DNA of 64,000 bases from contig CAJUDW010000008.1 in assembly GCA_910584995.1 (NCBI GenBank), forward strand, positions 33,603 through 97,602, in the 5' to 3' direction. The translations under genes were made by a program, and so were the position numbers. Origin of the DNA: an uncultured Oscillibacter sp. Its GTDB lineage: Bacteria; Bacillota; Clostridia; Oscillospirales; Oscillospiraceae. Below, piece after piece: positions 8,895 through 17,656 of the stretch; the first letter of the stretch is position 1, and each line of letters begins with the position of its first letter. The notes beneath the pieces are model-generated. The model was given only the letters and a program-made list of their open reading frames with translations, was not told the origin of the DNA and made no database searches.

Positions 8895-9160
8895 AGTTTC
8901 ACTCCTTTGTATACATCATAGCCATCAGCAAACCGAAAAGCGGCTTGCCTTTTTCCAACAGCAATTTCCACTGTCGCTGGAAAAACAGGCAATTTTATGG
9001 AAAAGCAGCCGTTCCCGCCGCCGAAATTTTCACAGTATATCCATGGGACTAATATGAAATTAGCCTGTCCAGATAGGTGCGCCGTTCCAGGCGCGCCTCC
9101 CATGCGCCAAGGGGAGGGACTGCCGGGAAAACCCGTCTTGTTGCCCCGGCAAACGCAGTA

Positions 9161-9757
9161 TCACCCGAAAAAGGGCAGAATATTTCGCCAGATTACCGTC
9201 AGCCCCAGGCTGTACAGGGCAATGGCAAAGGGCTTGCCCAAAAGGATAATGGCGGTATACCGCCTCCAGGTCATATCGGTGGTGCCTGCCAGATAGCAAA
9301 GGAAGTCGTCCGGCGCCACCGGCAGAAAAATTGCCCAGGCAAACAGGCGGGCAAACCGGTTCCGCTCCTCTGCCCAGTGGCTGTATTTGGCAATCGTCTT
9401 CTCCGAAAACAGCAGGGTCAACAGGGGTTTTCCGCAGTTCCGCGCCACGGCAAAGGCCATCAGGGAGCCGATGCAGATACCAATATAATTATAGACAAAC
9501 CCCCACACAGGGCCGAACAGCAGCACGCCCGCCAAACATCCCAGCCCGCCCGGCAGAACCGGCACCACGACCTGCACCGCCTGGAACGTCACAAACAGGA
9601 TAGCCCCCGCCGGGCCAAACCCGGAGATCAGGGACTGCATCCGCTCCTGGGAGGTAAGGACACCGGTCTGCCAGCCCCAGACGGCCGCCGCCGCGCACAG
9701 CACAAAGCCGGCTATGGAAACCGCCTGGAGCATAGTCTTTTCAATGGGCCTGCTCAC
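9161..9757 (-). CDS. TVP38/TMEM64 (DedA-like) membrane protein
   Basis: 198 residues from a GTG at 9757 that overlaps the preceding TGA (GTGA), with GGGGG 8 bases upstream; an ATG at 9733 is the alternative. About six hydrophobic segments are seen, with the family core VPVLPGGLGCLAGVLLFGP (proline-rich re-entrant loop) and FLPVAPDDFLCYLAG near the C-terminus. Relatives (DedA, VTT domain) are linked to lipid carrier or phospholipid translocation. Its position between two glycolipid glycosyltransferases fits a role in lipid flipping or membrane homeostasis; that role is inference. Confidence 0.85.
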   Translation of the reverse strand: MSRPIEKTMLQAVSIAGFVLCAAAAVWGWQTGVLTSQERMQSLISGFGPAGAILFVTFQAVQVVVPVLPGGLGCLAGVLLFGPVWGFVYNYIGICIGSLMAFAVARNCGKPLLTLLFSEKTIAKYSHWAEERNRFARLFAWAIFLPVAPDDFLCYLAGTTDMTWRRYTAIILLGKPFAIALYSLGLTVIWRNILPFFG

Positions 9758-10938
9758 GCCGGCACCCCCTTTGCCACTCCTCCGCCGGACCGGCGGGCAA
9801 TCTGCTCTTCGTAAATGGCCTCTACCCGGGCGGCAAAGGTCCCTGCGGAAAACTCCTCCGCTCCCTCCCGGGCGTTCCGGGAGAGCCGGGCCCACTGATC
9901 AGGGCTGTCCAGGAAGTTCTGGAGTTTTTCCAAAAAGTCCTCCTCGTCCCGGTACTGCCAGCCGTTCTCGCCGTCCCGGATGACGCCGGCCAGGCAGGGG
10001 TCAGCCCGGCACAGCGCCGGGACGCCCGCCGCCAGGGCCTCGATATACGTCAGCCCCTGGGTCTCGCTGGTGGAGGCGCTGACAAAGAGGTCTCCCAGCT
10101 GATACCAGCCCGCCACCTCTCCGGGGGGCACCATGCCGGCGAATACCACATCCGGGGCCTCCAAGCCCAGCCGGGCAGCCTCACCCTCCAGCCGCTCCCG
10201 ATCCGGGCCGTCTCCCACCAGAAGGAGGGTCAGGGGCCGATCCCCCAGGGCAGCGCGGCATTGCAGCAGTTCCCCGGCGTTCTTCTCCTCCGCCAGGCGG
10301 CCCAAAAACACCAGCACTGCCCGCTCCTCGGGAATCCCCAGGCTGGCCCGGAGCACGGCGGACCGCAGGGAATCCTTCTCCTGTCTGAAGGGCTTCAGAT
10401 CAATGCCGGAGGGCACCACAAACACCGGGCAGGAGACGCCATAATTCTGTAGCAGCACCCGGGTTTTCCCCGTAGGGGCGATGATGCAGTCCGTCCTGGC
10501 GGCCACCCACCGGGAGAACAGCGCCACCGCCTTCTTTCCGAAGCGCACGCTGGGGGAGAAATAGTGGGTATAGTCCTCATAAATGGTGTGGTAGGTGTGC
10601 ACCAGGGGCACGTCCAGTTCCTCCGCCATGCGGCGTGCCAGGAAAAACGTCGAAAACTCGCACTGGGAGTGGATCACATCGGGCCGCCAGTCCGCCAGGG
10701 CCTGGATCAGCCGCCGTGCCACCGCCGTCCGCAGCCGCGCGCCGGGATACACCAGCCCGGCGGGGACGGAGCCCAGGTAAGTAACGCCGTCCTGCTCCCA
10801 GGAGTGGGTAGTCTGGGAGAGGGTCAGCACCCGGACCTCATGTCCCCGGCGCTCCAGTTCCCGGCACAGATTTTTCACGGAAGTCACCACGCCGTTAACG
10901 GCGGGGCTGTACCAATCAGAGGTAATCAATATCTTCAT
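9754..10938 (-). CDS. GT4 glycosyltransferase, probable monoglucosyl-diacylglycerol synthase
   Basis: 394 residues. The N-terminus MKILITSDWYSPAVNGVVTS is typical of 1,2-diacylglycerol 3-glucosyltransferases. The middle has HSQCEFSTFFLARRMAEEL and VVPSGIDLKPF, and the C-terminal GT-B half has FLGRLAEEKN and SETQGLTYIEALAAGVPAL. It would move glucose from UDP-glucose to diacylglycerol at the cytoplasmic membrane face, producing the glycolipid anchor used by lipoteichoic acid-like polymers. First gene of the GT4-TVP38-GT4 operon; the promoter with operator is at 11079-11125. Confidence 0.82.
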   Translation of the reverse strand: MKILITSDWYSPAVNGVVTSVKNLCRELERRGHEVRVLTLSQTTHSWEQDGVTYLGSVPAGLVYPGARLRTAVARRLIQALADWRPDVIHSQCEFSTFFLARRMAEELDVPLVHTYHTIYEDYTHYFSPSVRFGKKAVALFSRWVAARTDCIIAPTGKTRVLLQNYGVSCPVFVVPSGIDLKPFRQEKDSLRSAVLRASLGIPEERAVLVFLGRLAEEKNAGELLQCRAALGDRPLTLLLVGDGPDRERLEGEAARLGLEAPDVVFAGMVPPGEVAGWYQLGDLFVSASTSETQGLTYIEALAAGVPALCRADPCLAGVIRDGENGWQYRDEEDFLEKLQNFLDSPDQWARLSRNAREGAEEFSAGTFAARVEAIYEEQIARRSGGGVAKGVPA

Positions 10939-11078
10939 CGCTCATCCCTCGCTTCGTTCTGTTTTTTATACGACAGGGCCGTCTGAATTTCTTCAACATT
11001 TTTATCAATTCCTTTCTGCCTCCGGAAAATTCCCCCCGCGGCAGAACCGGAAAAGGATATAGTGCATCCAGTGTGCAC

Positions 11079-11125
11079 TGTACTAGCGTATTAGTAATGA
11101 TAGTACAGTTTCCCCAAATTGTCAA
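11079..11125 (-). promoter_or_regulatory. Glycolipid operon promoter with GntR-like operator
   Basis: Minus strand TTGACA (11125-11120), 17-base spacer, TATCAT (11102-11097). Overlapping the -10 is a perfect 9-bp inverted repeat, ACTGTACTA (11077-11085) and TAGTACAGT (11101-11109), with a 15-base spacer. Within it, TGTnCTAnnGTATTAG (plus strand) recurs in the ABC operon promoter at 13944. The spacing resembles YtrA-type GntR operators; no such regulator is in the window. Confidence 0.75.
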
Positions 11126-11173
11126 CCCTCCGCCGTAATTTTTTTCACAGCGGAGCGTTGGCATTTCCTGTAT

Positions 11174-13162
11174 TCAATTCCCCACAATCCTGTCGTAGGC
11201 GTGGGCGGTAAGGCCGTAAACCAGGGCGTAAATCAGGCAGAACACCAGCAGCGTCCCTGCGGAGCAGGCGGCAAACAGGGTTGTGTCATAGAGGTTAAAC
11301 AGTTCCATCATTTTGCTGAGCATGGGGAACGCCGCCAGAATATGGAGCCCCGCCGCCAGCAGGGGCAGGAAGAACACCAGCAGGATCTGGCTGTGGATGG
11401 ACGCCCGCACCTCCCTGCGGCTCATGCCCACCTGGCGCATCAGCTGGTAGCGGCGCTGATCCTCGTAGCCCTCGGAGATCTGCTTATAGTAGATGATCAG
11501 TACGGTAGCCAGCAGGAACAGCACGCCCAGGAAGCTTCCCAGGAAGAGGAATCCGCCATACATGGCGTAGAAGTCTTGGGCGTTCTCCTGCTTGCTGACA
11601 AAATCGATGCCGTCCTCCCCGCGGCTCAGGCGGGCCAGGATGGCCTGGGTCTGGTCCAGCTTCTCCTGGTAGGTCTCTCCCGCCAGATTCATCTGCACCC
11701 GGAACTGGCTGGCACCGCGCCTGGCGTCTAAATCCATGATTTTCTCCGCCGTCTCCCTATCGGGCACCACCAGGAACAGCCCGGCTTCCTCAGCCATCAG
11801 CAAGGTGGCGCTGCCGTGGCGGATCGTCTCCGTAACAGTCTCCCGGACACGGAAAGGCAGCCCCTCCTGCCCAAAGCGGGTTGTAATGGTAAACGCCTCC
11901 GGAAAATCCCCCAGATTCCTGGGGCAGGCCAGCACCTCGTCCGGAGCCAATTCCACGTCTCTTCCGGTAAGGCGGCTGTAATCCTCCGCGGTCACCACCT
12001 CCACCTCCGTCCGGACGCAGTCCTGATCCAGGTTCAGGGCAATTTCATTCCCCCGAAGGCCGCAGAAAAGCCAGCAGCGGCTGTAGTACCGGGATTCGGT
12101 AAAACCTCCGGCAGCCCTGGCGGCCTCCTCCGCCTGCGTCAGATACGCCATGGTGTCCTCCGGCTGGCGCTCCAGATCCTGGATAAGTTCCAGGTCGTAG
12201 GGGAACATCTTATTCAAGGAATCCTCCAGGCCGATATTCATGGCAATGGTGGTAGAGACCGTCACCAGCACCATGGTGGAGAGGATGCAGATGCTGGCCA
12301 GGCCTACGGCGTTCTGCTTCATCCGATAGAGCAGGCCGGAAACAGCGGTGAAGTGGCGGGTCTGATAGTAAAATTTTCGGTTGGCCCGCAGCCGTTTCAA
12401 AACCGCTACAGAACCGGCGGTAAAAAGGCAGTAGGTCCCAATAATCACCAGGATTACCGCCCCGAAAAACAGCACCATGGCCTCCACCGGATGCTTGGTG
12501 GCAGCGGCAATCCCATAGCCGCCCCCCAAAGCCAGCAGGCCTAAAAGCACCAGCAGCCATTTTGTCCGGGGCTCCCGCTCGCCTGCGGAGGCGCTGTGGA
12601 GCAGTTCTACCGGCTTGGCCCGGCTCAAACGCCAGAGGTTCTGGCCCAGGGTCAGCAGGAACAGGAACCCGAACAGGAGGGCGGTTTCCCAAATACCCTG
12701 CGGGGAAATCTCCATGCCGAATTGGGCAGGAATACGGGCCAGCTTCAAAAGCAGCAGAACAACGGCCTTGGAAAACAGGATACCCAGCAGGATGCCCCCC
12801 GCTAAGGTCACAGCGGCACAAAGCAGCATCTCCCACAGGCACATCCGGGCAATGTGCCGCTTTTCCAGCCCCAGGATGTTGTACAGCCCCAGTTCCCGCT
12901 GCCGCCGTTTCATGACAAAGCTGTTGGCGTAGAGCAGGATCACCGCCGAGAGTATCGCCGCCACGAAGCAGCCCACACCGGCCAGGCTCTTGAGGTACAT
13001 CGCCCCCCGGACGTTGTCCAAGCCCTGGTTGCAGGCCAGGAACCGCAGGATATAATACATGGCCGCCGTCACCGTGCAGGAGAGGAGGTAGGGCCCGTAA
13101 TACCGGCCGTTCCGGGCCAGGTTCACCAGGGCCAGCCGGGGAAAGAAGCCGCGGTTACCCAT
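11174..13162 (-). CDS. BceB-like ABC transporter permease (FtsX-like)
   Basis: 662 residues from the ATG at 13162, which overlaps the ATPase gene by 8 bases; GGCGGTGATC precedes it. The N-terminus FFPRLALVNLARNGRYYGPY is typical of BceB/VraG permeases. About ten hydrophobic segments are seen: four early, a pair at about 200-260, one near 290, a large extracytoplasmic domain (about 310-540) and three C-terminal helices. BceAB-type systems remove peptide antibiotics from lipid II cycle intermediates. No BceRS-type two-component pair lies adjacent, so control may run through the shared operator. Confidence 0.85.
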   Translation of the reverse strand: MGNRGFFPRLALVNLARNGRYYGPYLLSCTVTAAMYYILRFLACNQGLDNVRGAMYLKSLAGVGCFVAAILSAVILLYANSFVMKRRQRELGLYNILGLEKRHIARMCLWEMLLCAAVTLAGGILLGILFSKAVVLLLLKLARIPAQFGMEISPQGIWETALLFGFLFLLTLGQNLWRLSRAKPVELLHSASAGEREPRTKWLLVLLGLLALGGGYGIAAATKHPVEAMVLFFGAVILVIIGTYCLFTAGSVAVLKRLRANRKFYYQTRHFTAVSGLLYRMKQNAVGLASICILSTMVLVTVSTTIAMNIGLEDSLNKMFPYDLELIQDLERQPEDTMAYLTQAEEAARAAGGFTESRYYSRCWLFCGLRGNEIALNLDQDCVRTEVEVVTAEDYSRLTGRDVELAPDEVLACPRNLGDFPEAFTITTRFGQEGLPFRVRETVTETIRHGSATLLMAEEAGLFLVVPDRETAEKIMDLDARRGASQFRVQMNLAGETYQEKLDQTQAILARLSRGEDGIDFVSKQENAQDFYAMYGGFLFLGSFLGVLFLLATVLIIYYKQISEGYEDQRRYQLMRQVGMSRREVRASIHSQILLVFFLPLLAAGLHILAAFPMLSKMMELFNLYDTTLFAACSAGTLLVFCLIYALVYGLTAHAYDRIVGN

Positions 13163-13922
13163 GGAGATCACCGCCTTTTGCCAGATGGGTCAGCGTGTCG
13201 GAAATCCTGGCGAACTGCTCCTCTGTGGAGCGGGAGCCCTTTTCCAGCTGGTGATACACCTGGCCGTCCCGGAGAAAGAGGACCCGTCCCGCGTGGCTGG
13301 CGGCCTTTACCGAGTGGGTCACCATGACGATGGTCTGTCCCGCCCGGTTGATCTCCCCGAAAAGGCCCAGCAGATTGTCGGAGGTTCGGGAATCCAGCGC
13401 GCCGGTGGGTTCGTCTGCCAGCACCAACTGGGGATCCGTCACCAGTGCCCGGGCCACGGCGCACCGCTGCTTCTGCCCGCCGGAGACCTCATAGGGGTAC
13501 TTCGCCAGGATATCCGCAATGTCCAGCTGCTCCGCGATAGGCCGCAGCTTTTTCCGCATGGCCTCATAGCTTTTCCCCGCCAGCACCAGGGGCAGGTAGA
13601 TGTTGTCCTCCAGTGAGAAGGTATCCAGCAGGTTGAAGTCCTGGAATACGAACCCCAGGTGGGACCGGCGGAAGGCCGCCAAATCCCGCTCCCGGATAGC
13701 CGAGAGGGCCCTGCCGTCCAGCAGCACATCACCGGAAGTAGGCCGGTCCAGGGCTGCCAGGATATTTAAAAGAGTGGTCTTGCCAGAGCCGGACTCCCCC
13801 ATAATGGCGGCGTACTCCCCGGGCTCCACAGAAAAACTGACGTCCCGCAGGGCCTCCACCTGTGCGCCGCCGAATCGGGTGGTGTAGACCTTCTGCAAGT
13901 GCTGCACTTCCAATATAGCCAT
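13155..13922 (-). CDS. BceA-like ABC transporter ATP-binding protein
   Basis: 255 residues. Walker A GESGSGKTT, Q-loop FVFQDFNLL, signature VSGGQKQR, Walker B LVLADEPTGALD and H-loop MVTHS are all intact. The LolD/BceA-like build (VEALRDVSFSVEPGEYAAIMGESG) fits pairing with the FtsX-like permease that follows and overlaps it. AAGGAGGAAACGGT precedes the ATG. First gene of a two-gene operon whose promoter at 13969-13997 is embedded in a dyad. Confidence 0.92.
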   Translation of the reverse strand: MAILEVQHLQKVYTTRFGGAQVEALRDVSFSVEPGEYAAIMGESGSGKTTLLNILAALDRPTSGDVLLDGRALSAIRERDLAAFRRSHLGFVFQDFNLLDTFSLEDNIYLPLVLAGKSYEAMRKKLRPIAEQLDIADILAKYPYEVSGGQKQRCAVARALVTDPQLVLADEPTGALDSRTSDNLLGLFGEINRAGQTIVMVTHSVKAASHAGRVLFLRDGQVYHQLEKGSRSTEEQFARISDTLTHLAKGGDLHG

Positions 13923-13935
13923 ACCGTTTCCTCCT

Positions 13936-13997
13936 TGTGTTATTGTTCTAATGTATTAGGTGTGTAGTACAATAACACAGCTATCCCCCGGTGTCAA
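13936..13997 (-). promoter_or_regulatory. BceAB-like operon promoter with operator
   Basis: Minus strand TTGACA (13997-13992), 17-base spacer, TATTGT (13974-13969). A perfect 11-bp inverted repeat, TGTGTTATTGT (13936-13946) and ACAATAACACA (13969-13979), covers the -10 and transcript start. Inside it, 13944-13971 matches the glycolipid operon operator at 11079-11107 (TGTnCTAnnGTATTAG, then TAGTACA). Confidence 0.78.
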
Positions 13998-14109
13998 GGG
14001 GGAATTTCACTCCCGGGGAAATTTTTTCGGGAGGCTTCCCTGCCTCCGGCAGGCCCAACAGGAAAAAAACATCACCACTGGCACGGCCGGTGGTTTTCTT
14101 TAATACAAC

Positions 14110-14141
14110 AAGAAGAAGGACGCTTCCGCGTCCTTCTTCTT
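14110..14141 (-). terminator. Terminator of the LacI-family gene
   Basis: A perfect 14-bp stem (14110-14123 with 14128-14141), 4-base loop, abutting the LacI stop codon; the A/T-rich outer arm can serve as U-tract in either direction. A second hairpin with a T7 run on the minus strand lies at about 14060-14095, between this gene and the ABC operon promoter. Confidence 0.8.
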
Positions 14142-15169
14142 CAGCTGTTATATTGAGTGCGGATTAAAATATCCGTGTACATCAGTTCCTTTTCCGGCGC
14201 TTTTCCGTACAGCAGGTACTGATATAAAATCCGCAGGGGCGCGCTGCCCTGCTCAAAAGCCATCTGATCCAGCACAAAGCTAAGATCCCCGCTTTGCAGC
14301 AGCTGCCGGTTGGGCTCGTTCAGGTCGTAGGCAATCACCCGGACCCTGCCCTTCCGGTTCTCCTCCTCTATGGCCTTGCAGACGCCCTTCTGCCCGTTGG
14401 AGGTAACGTAAACCGCCGCCAGATCCGGGTTTTCCCGCAGTACGTGCTGGGTGATCTCGTGAGCGTAATCATCCCTGTCAAAACAGGGCTGGCAGGGCAG
14501 AAGCCGGATATCGGAGGCCCCGGTGGCCTCCAGGGTATCCAGAAAGCCCCGCAGGCGGCTGTTGTGGGCCATGTTGTTCACATGCCCTGCCACCGGGAAC
14601 ACCAATCCCCCGGCAGGCAGCATCTGCCGGATCAGCCCTGCGGCGGCCTGGCCCGCCCGGTAATTGTCCATGCCCACAAAGCAGAGCCGGCGGCTGCCGG
14701 GGGCGTCCGTGTTCAGCGTCACCACCGGGATCCCTTGCTCAAAGAGCCCGTCCACCCGCCGCAGGAACTCCGGTGCGCCATTAGCCGCCACAGCCAGCCC
14801 GCAGACACCCATGGATATCAAATTGTCCAGTTCCCGGAGCACCTGTCCGGTGTCCCGCCCCCGGACCTCCCGCAGTTCCAGTTCCACGCCGGACTCCCGC
14901 AGTTCCGCCGCCGCGTGCCGCACGCCTGCCGCCACATCCTGGATGGTAGGCGTCTCCGAGGACTGTAAAATGGCCCCCAGCTTCAAATTCCGCTTCGTCC
15001 CGGCCAGGGCCTGGCCAATACTGTTGGGCCGGTAACCCAGTTCCTCCGCGATTTTCAGAATCCGCGCGGCCACCTCCGGGTTCACCCGTCCCCGGTTATG
15101 GAGGGCCCGATCCACCGTCCCCCGGGATACCCCCGCTATCTGGGCGATCTGTTGTGATGTGACTGCCAT
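14141..15169 (-). CDS. LacI-family transcriptional regulator
   Basis: 342 residues. The N-terminal helix-turn-helix reads IAQIAGVSRGTVDRALHNRG, followed by the hinge helix and SIGQALAGTKRN. A periplasmic-binding-protein-like sensor domain fills residues 65-335. It is divergent from a sodium symporter and inositol-type catabolic genes, so it most likely represses them until a sugar or cyclitol binds. Several GCGTTC-bearing repeats lie between the genes (see 15324 and 17472). The promoter at 15269-15296 is close to those sites, which suggests autoregulation. Confidence 0.88.
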   Translation of the reverse strand: MAVTSQQIAQIAGVSRGTVDRALHNRGRVNPEVAARILKIAEELGYRPNSIGQALAGTKRNLKLGAILQSSETPTIQDVAAGVRHAAAELRESGVELELREVRGRDTGQVLRELDNLISMGVCGLAVAANGAPEFLRRVDGLFEQGIPVVTLNTDAPGSRRLCFVGMDNYRAGQAAAGLIRQMLPAGGLVFPVAGHVNNMAHNSRLRGFLDTLEATGASDIRLLPCQPCFDRDDYAHEITQHVLRENPDLAAVYVTSNGQKGVCKAIEEENRKGRVRVIAYDLNEPNRQLLQSGDLSFVLDQMAFEQGSAPLRILYQYLLYGKAPEKELMYTDILIRTQYNS

Positions 15170-15268
15170 ACTTCCCTCCGCGTTCCATACCGTTCATCCG
15201 CACGCTGTTCCGCCGGAGCGGCGGAACAAATGAACGCGCGGTGGCCAAAGCAACAATTATATAGGGTT

Positions 15269-15296
15269 ATTATACCAGAAAAACCACGGCTTGCAA
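15269..15296 (-). promoter_or_regulatory. Promoter of the LacI-family gene
   Basis: Minus strand TTGCAA (15296-15291), 16-base spacer, TATAAT (15274-15269), 28 bases from the nearest operator arm. Confidence 0.7.
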
Positions 15297-15323
15297 CCCC
15301 TGATCCGAATTTCCGGGAAAATA

Positions 15324-15396
15324 GCACGCAAAAGAACGCATCCTGTGAACGCCCACACGAATAAATTCCACAAAAAGGACTTTTATTTTTGCGTGC
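15324..15396. promoter_or_regulatory. Putative LacI-type operators between divergent promoters
   Basis: GCACGCAAAA (15324-15333) and TTTTGCGTGC (15387-15396) form a perfect 10-bp inverted repeat 53 bases apart. Two direct GAACGC half-sites lie between them (15334-15339 and 15347-15352). These resemble halves of the compact palindrome at 17472-17497. A further 13-bp palindrome, GCGTT-CAA-AACGC, lies in the symporter leader at 15547-15559. Confidence 0.6.
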
Positions 15397-15429
15397 CCAA
15401 ACAAAATTGCAAAAAGTCACAATTTATCC

Positions 15430-15458
15430 TTGCATACCACGAAATTATATGGTATTAT
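15430..15458 (+). promoter_or_regulatory. Promoter of the sodium symporter gene
   Basis: TTGCAT (15430-15435), 17-base spacer, TATTAT (15453-15458). The predicted leader is about 145 bases and contains a GCGTT/AACGC palindrome near 15553, a possible roadblock operator. Confidence 0.7.
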
Positions 15459-15609
15459 TTATAGTAATAAAGCGAACATTGGAGTAAAATACGCAGACGT
15501 GTTGCCGCACGTCCATCGGCAAAACAACTGAAAATCCCCCTTTTATGCGTTCAAAACGCGTGCTTTCTCTTTTCTTCTTCACAAAATAAACACAATGGGG
15601 GCTTTCATT

Positions 15610-17271
15610 ATGATGTTTTTCGATTCCATCGCATGGACGCTGATCTCCTTCGTCCTGTTTACTGTCCTGGTGGCCGCCATCTCCAGCTGGAAGACCCGGG
15701 GGGACGACCTGGAATCCGCCGAAGGCTACTTCCTGGCGGGCCGTGGGCTGCCGGGCATCGTCATCGCCGGTTCCCTCCTTCTGACAAACCTCTCCGCCGA
15801 GCAGCTGGTTGGCCTCAACGGTCAAAGCTGGAAGTCCAATATGGGGCCCATTGCCTGGGAGGTCGGCTCCATGTTCACCCTGCTGGTCCTGGCCTATTAT
15901 TTCCTGCCCCGGTACCTGAAAATGGGCGCCATGACCATCCCCTCCCTGATGGAGGTCCGCTATGGCAAAGGCACCAAGACCATGTTCTCCCTGGTAATTG
16001 TGGTCATGTACTCCATCCTGAACCTGCCGGTCATCCTCTATTCCGGCGCCGTGGTCTTTGAGCAGATTTTCAACATCTCCGGTATGCTGGGGGTGACCAC
16101 CTTCCAGTCCGTAGCCATTTTGTGCCTGATCATCGGCATTGTAGGGGGTTGCTACGCCATCTTTGGCGGCCTGAAAGCGGTGGCTGTGTCCGACACCATC
16201 AACGGCATCGGCCTCATTATCGGCGGCCTGATGGTGCCCTTCATCGGCTTCGCCGTCCTGGCCTCCCAGACCGGGGGCAGCGGCATCCTGGACGGCGTCC
16301 GTTACATCCTGGAGGCGGATCCCGCCAAGCTGAACGCCGTCAACGCCTGGAACGCCCCGGAGCCGGAGGTCCCCTGGCCCCTGATCATCACCGGCATGTT
16401 CTTCAATAACCTCTACTGGTGGTGCACGAACCAGTCCTTTGTCCAGCGTTCCCTTGCGGCAAAATCCCTGAGGGAGGGCCAGAAGGGCGCCATTTACTGT
16501 GGCTTCTTGAAGTGCCTGGGCCCCCTGTACCTGGTCATTCCCGGCCTCATCGCCTACTATCTCCCCTCCATCCAGGACTCCATCGCCGCTGCCGGGGACA
16601 AGGCCATTGACTTTGCCTATCCTGCCCTGATCTCCGCCATCATCCCCAAACCGGTGATGGGCTTCTTCGCCGCGGTGATGTTCGGTGCCATCCTCTCCTC
16701 CTTCAACTCGGTACTGAACTCCGCTTCCACCATGTTCACCCTGGATCTCTACCGCTCCGCCTTCCGGCCCGACGCCACCGACGCCCACTGCGTAAAGGTG
16801 GGGAAGGTCTACGGCACCATCGCCGGCTGCGTGTCCATCGTCATCGCCCCCTTCGTCATGGACGCCAAGGGCATCACCACCTTCCTGAACTCCATGAGCC
16901 AGTTCGTGTCCCTGCCGGTGCTGTGCACCATCCTGGGGGTGTTCATGTTCAAACGCCTGCCGGCCTATACCCCCAAGCTTATCACCGTTTTCCATGTGGT
17001 GTGCTACGGCGCGTTCCTGCTGATTGCTCCCAAGTATCCCGGCACCAACAACCCCATCCACTACCTGTATGCCATGGCGGTGCTGTTCCCTGTGGAACTC
17101 GCCATCATGTGGGCCTTGGACAAATACCGCCCCGGGGAGGAATACATTATTGAGGATGTGGGCGCGGTGGATCTGACCCCCTGGAAATACCGGCACGTGG
17201 TCTCCATCGTCGGCCTGATCCTGGCAGTCGCCATTTACGTCGTGTTCTCCCCCCTGGGCATCGCCGCGTAA
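15610..17271 (+). CDS. Sodium:solute symporter (SSS/SLC5 family)
   Basis: 553 residues from the ATG at 15610; GGGGG lies 8 bases upstream, and an in-frame ATG at 15595 has none. About 14 hydrophobic helices are seen. Family marks include YFLAGRGLPGIVIAGSLLLT and NLSAEQLVGLNGQS near the sodium site, as in the YidK and vSGLT branch. It would import a sugar or polyol with sodium. Its neighbours (a dehydrogenase and two TIM-barrel isomerases) suggest an inositol-like or uncommon sugar. Its own terminator follows, so the catabolic genes use a second promoter. Confidence 0.9.
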   Translation: MMFFDSIAWTLISFVLFTVLVAAISSWKTRGDDLESAEGYFLAGRGLPGIVIAGSLLLTNLSAEQLVGLNGQSWKSNMGPIAWEVGSMFTLLVLAYYFLPRYLKMGAMTIPSLMEVRYGKGTKTMFSLVIVVMYSILNLPVILYSGAVVFEQIFNISGMLGVTTFQSVAILCLIIGIVGGCYAIFGGLKAVAVSDTINGIGLIIGGLMVPFIGFAVLASQTGGSGILDGVRYILEADPAKLNAVNAWNAPEPEVPWPLIITGMFFNNLYWWCTNQSFVQRSLAAKSLREGQKGAIYCGFLKCLGPLYLVIPGLIAYYLPSIQDSIAAAGDKAIDFAYPALISAIIPKPVMGFFAAVMFGAILSSFNSVLNSASTMFTLDLYRSAFRPDATDAHCVKVGKVYGTIAGCVSIVIAPFVMDAKGITTFLNSMSQFVSLPVLCTILGVFMFKRLPAYTPKLITVFHVVCYGAFLLIAPKYPGTNNPIHYLYAMAVLFPVELAIMWALDKYRPGEEYIIEDVGAVDLTPWKYRHVVSIVGLILAVAIYVVFSPLGIAA

Positions 17272-17293
17272 AGCAACCCGGCATCCTCCATTC

Positions 17294-17328
17294 CCCGCCC
17301 CGCCTTTCCCGGCGGGGCGGGATTTTTT
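17294..17328 (+). terminator. Terminator of the symporter gene
   Basis: A perfect 11-bp GC stem (17294-17304 with 17311-17321), 6-base loop, then A and six Ts. Confidence 0.93.
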
Positions 17329-17471
17329 CCTCCTACATTCCCTGCGTGCAGAACGCATCCCATCCCACCCTTCTCTGGCTGTTTTCACTGAAAACCCTCC
17401 TCCGTTCTTGGATGAGACGGGAAGTTCTACAAATATAATTTCCACTTTTTGTGCACTGTTTTTCCGTTTTT

Positions 17472-17503
17472 CTATTGCGTTCCCGTGAACGCAATAGTAT
17501 AAT
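17472..17503 (+). promoter_or_regulatory. Operator-promoter of the catabolic operon
   Basis: A perfect inverted repeat, CTATTGCGTTC (17472-17482) and GAACGCAATAG (17487-17497), with a 4-base spacer. The promoter TTGCGT (17475-17480), 17 bases, TATAAT (17498-17503) is embedded in it, so bound repressor would block polymerase. It is the best candidate site for the LacI protein at 14141. A weaker copy, TGCGT/ACGCA, is at 17343-17357. The leader to 17656 is about 145 bases and GC-rich. Confidence 0.85.
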
Positions 17504-17656
17504 CAAAGTCAGAAGAAGAAAAGAGGCGGCACGCCGAACCGGGAGTCCCGGGGGAACGCCGCTCCTGATCCGGCGGCCCCGGCAAGAGCCCCCGGATCCG
17601 TGAAAAAAGCATTTACAAAAATCTTACAAAGTATTATCATGCAGGAGGAATTGATT

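Noticed and set aside
8882..9103. 73-codon frame in the gap before the second glycolipid glycosyltransferase
   Set aside because: No ribosome site and no recognisable sequence; the region is more likely an untranslated leader.
10916..11164. 82-codon frame upstream of the glycolipid operon
   Set aside because: It runs through the promoter and operator of that operon and has no family-like sequence.
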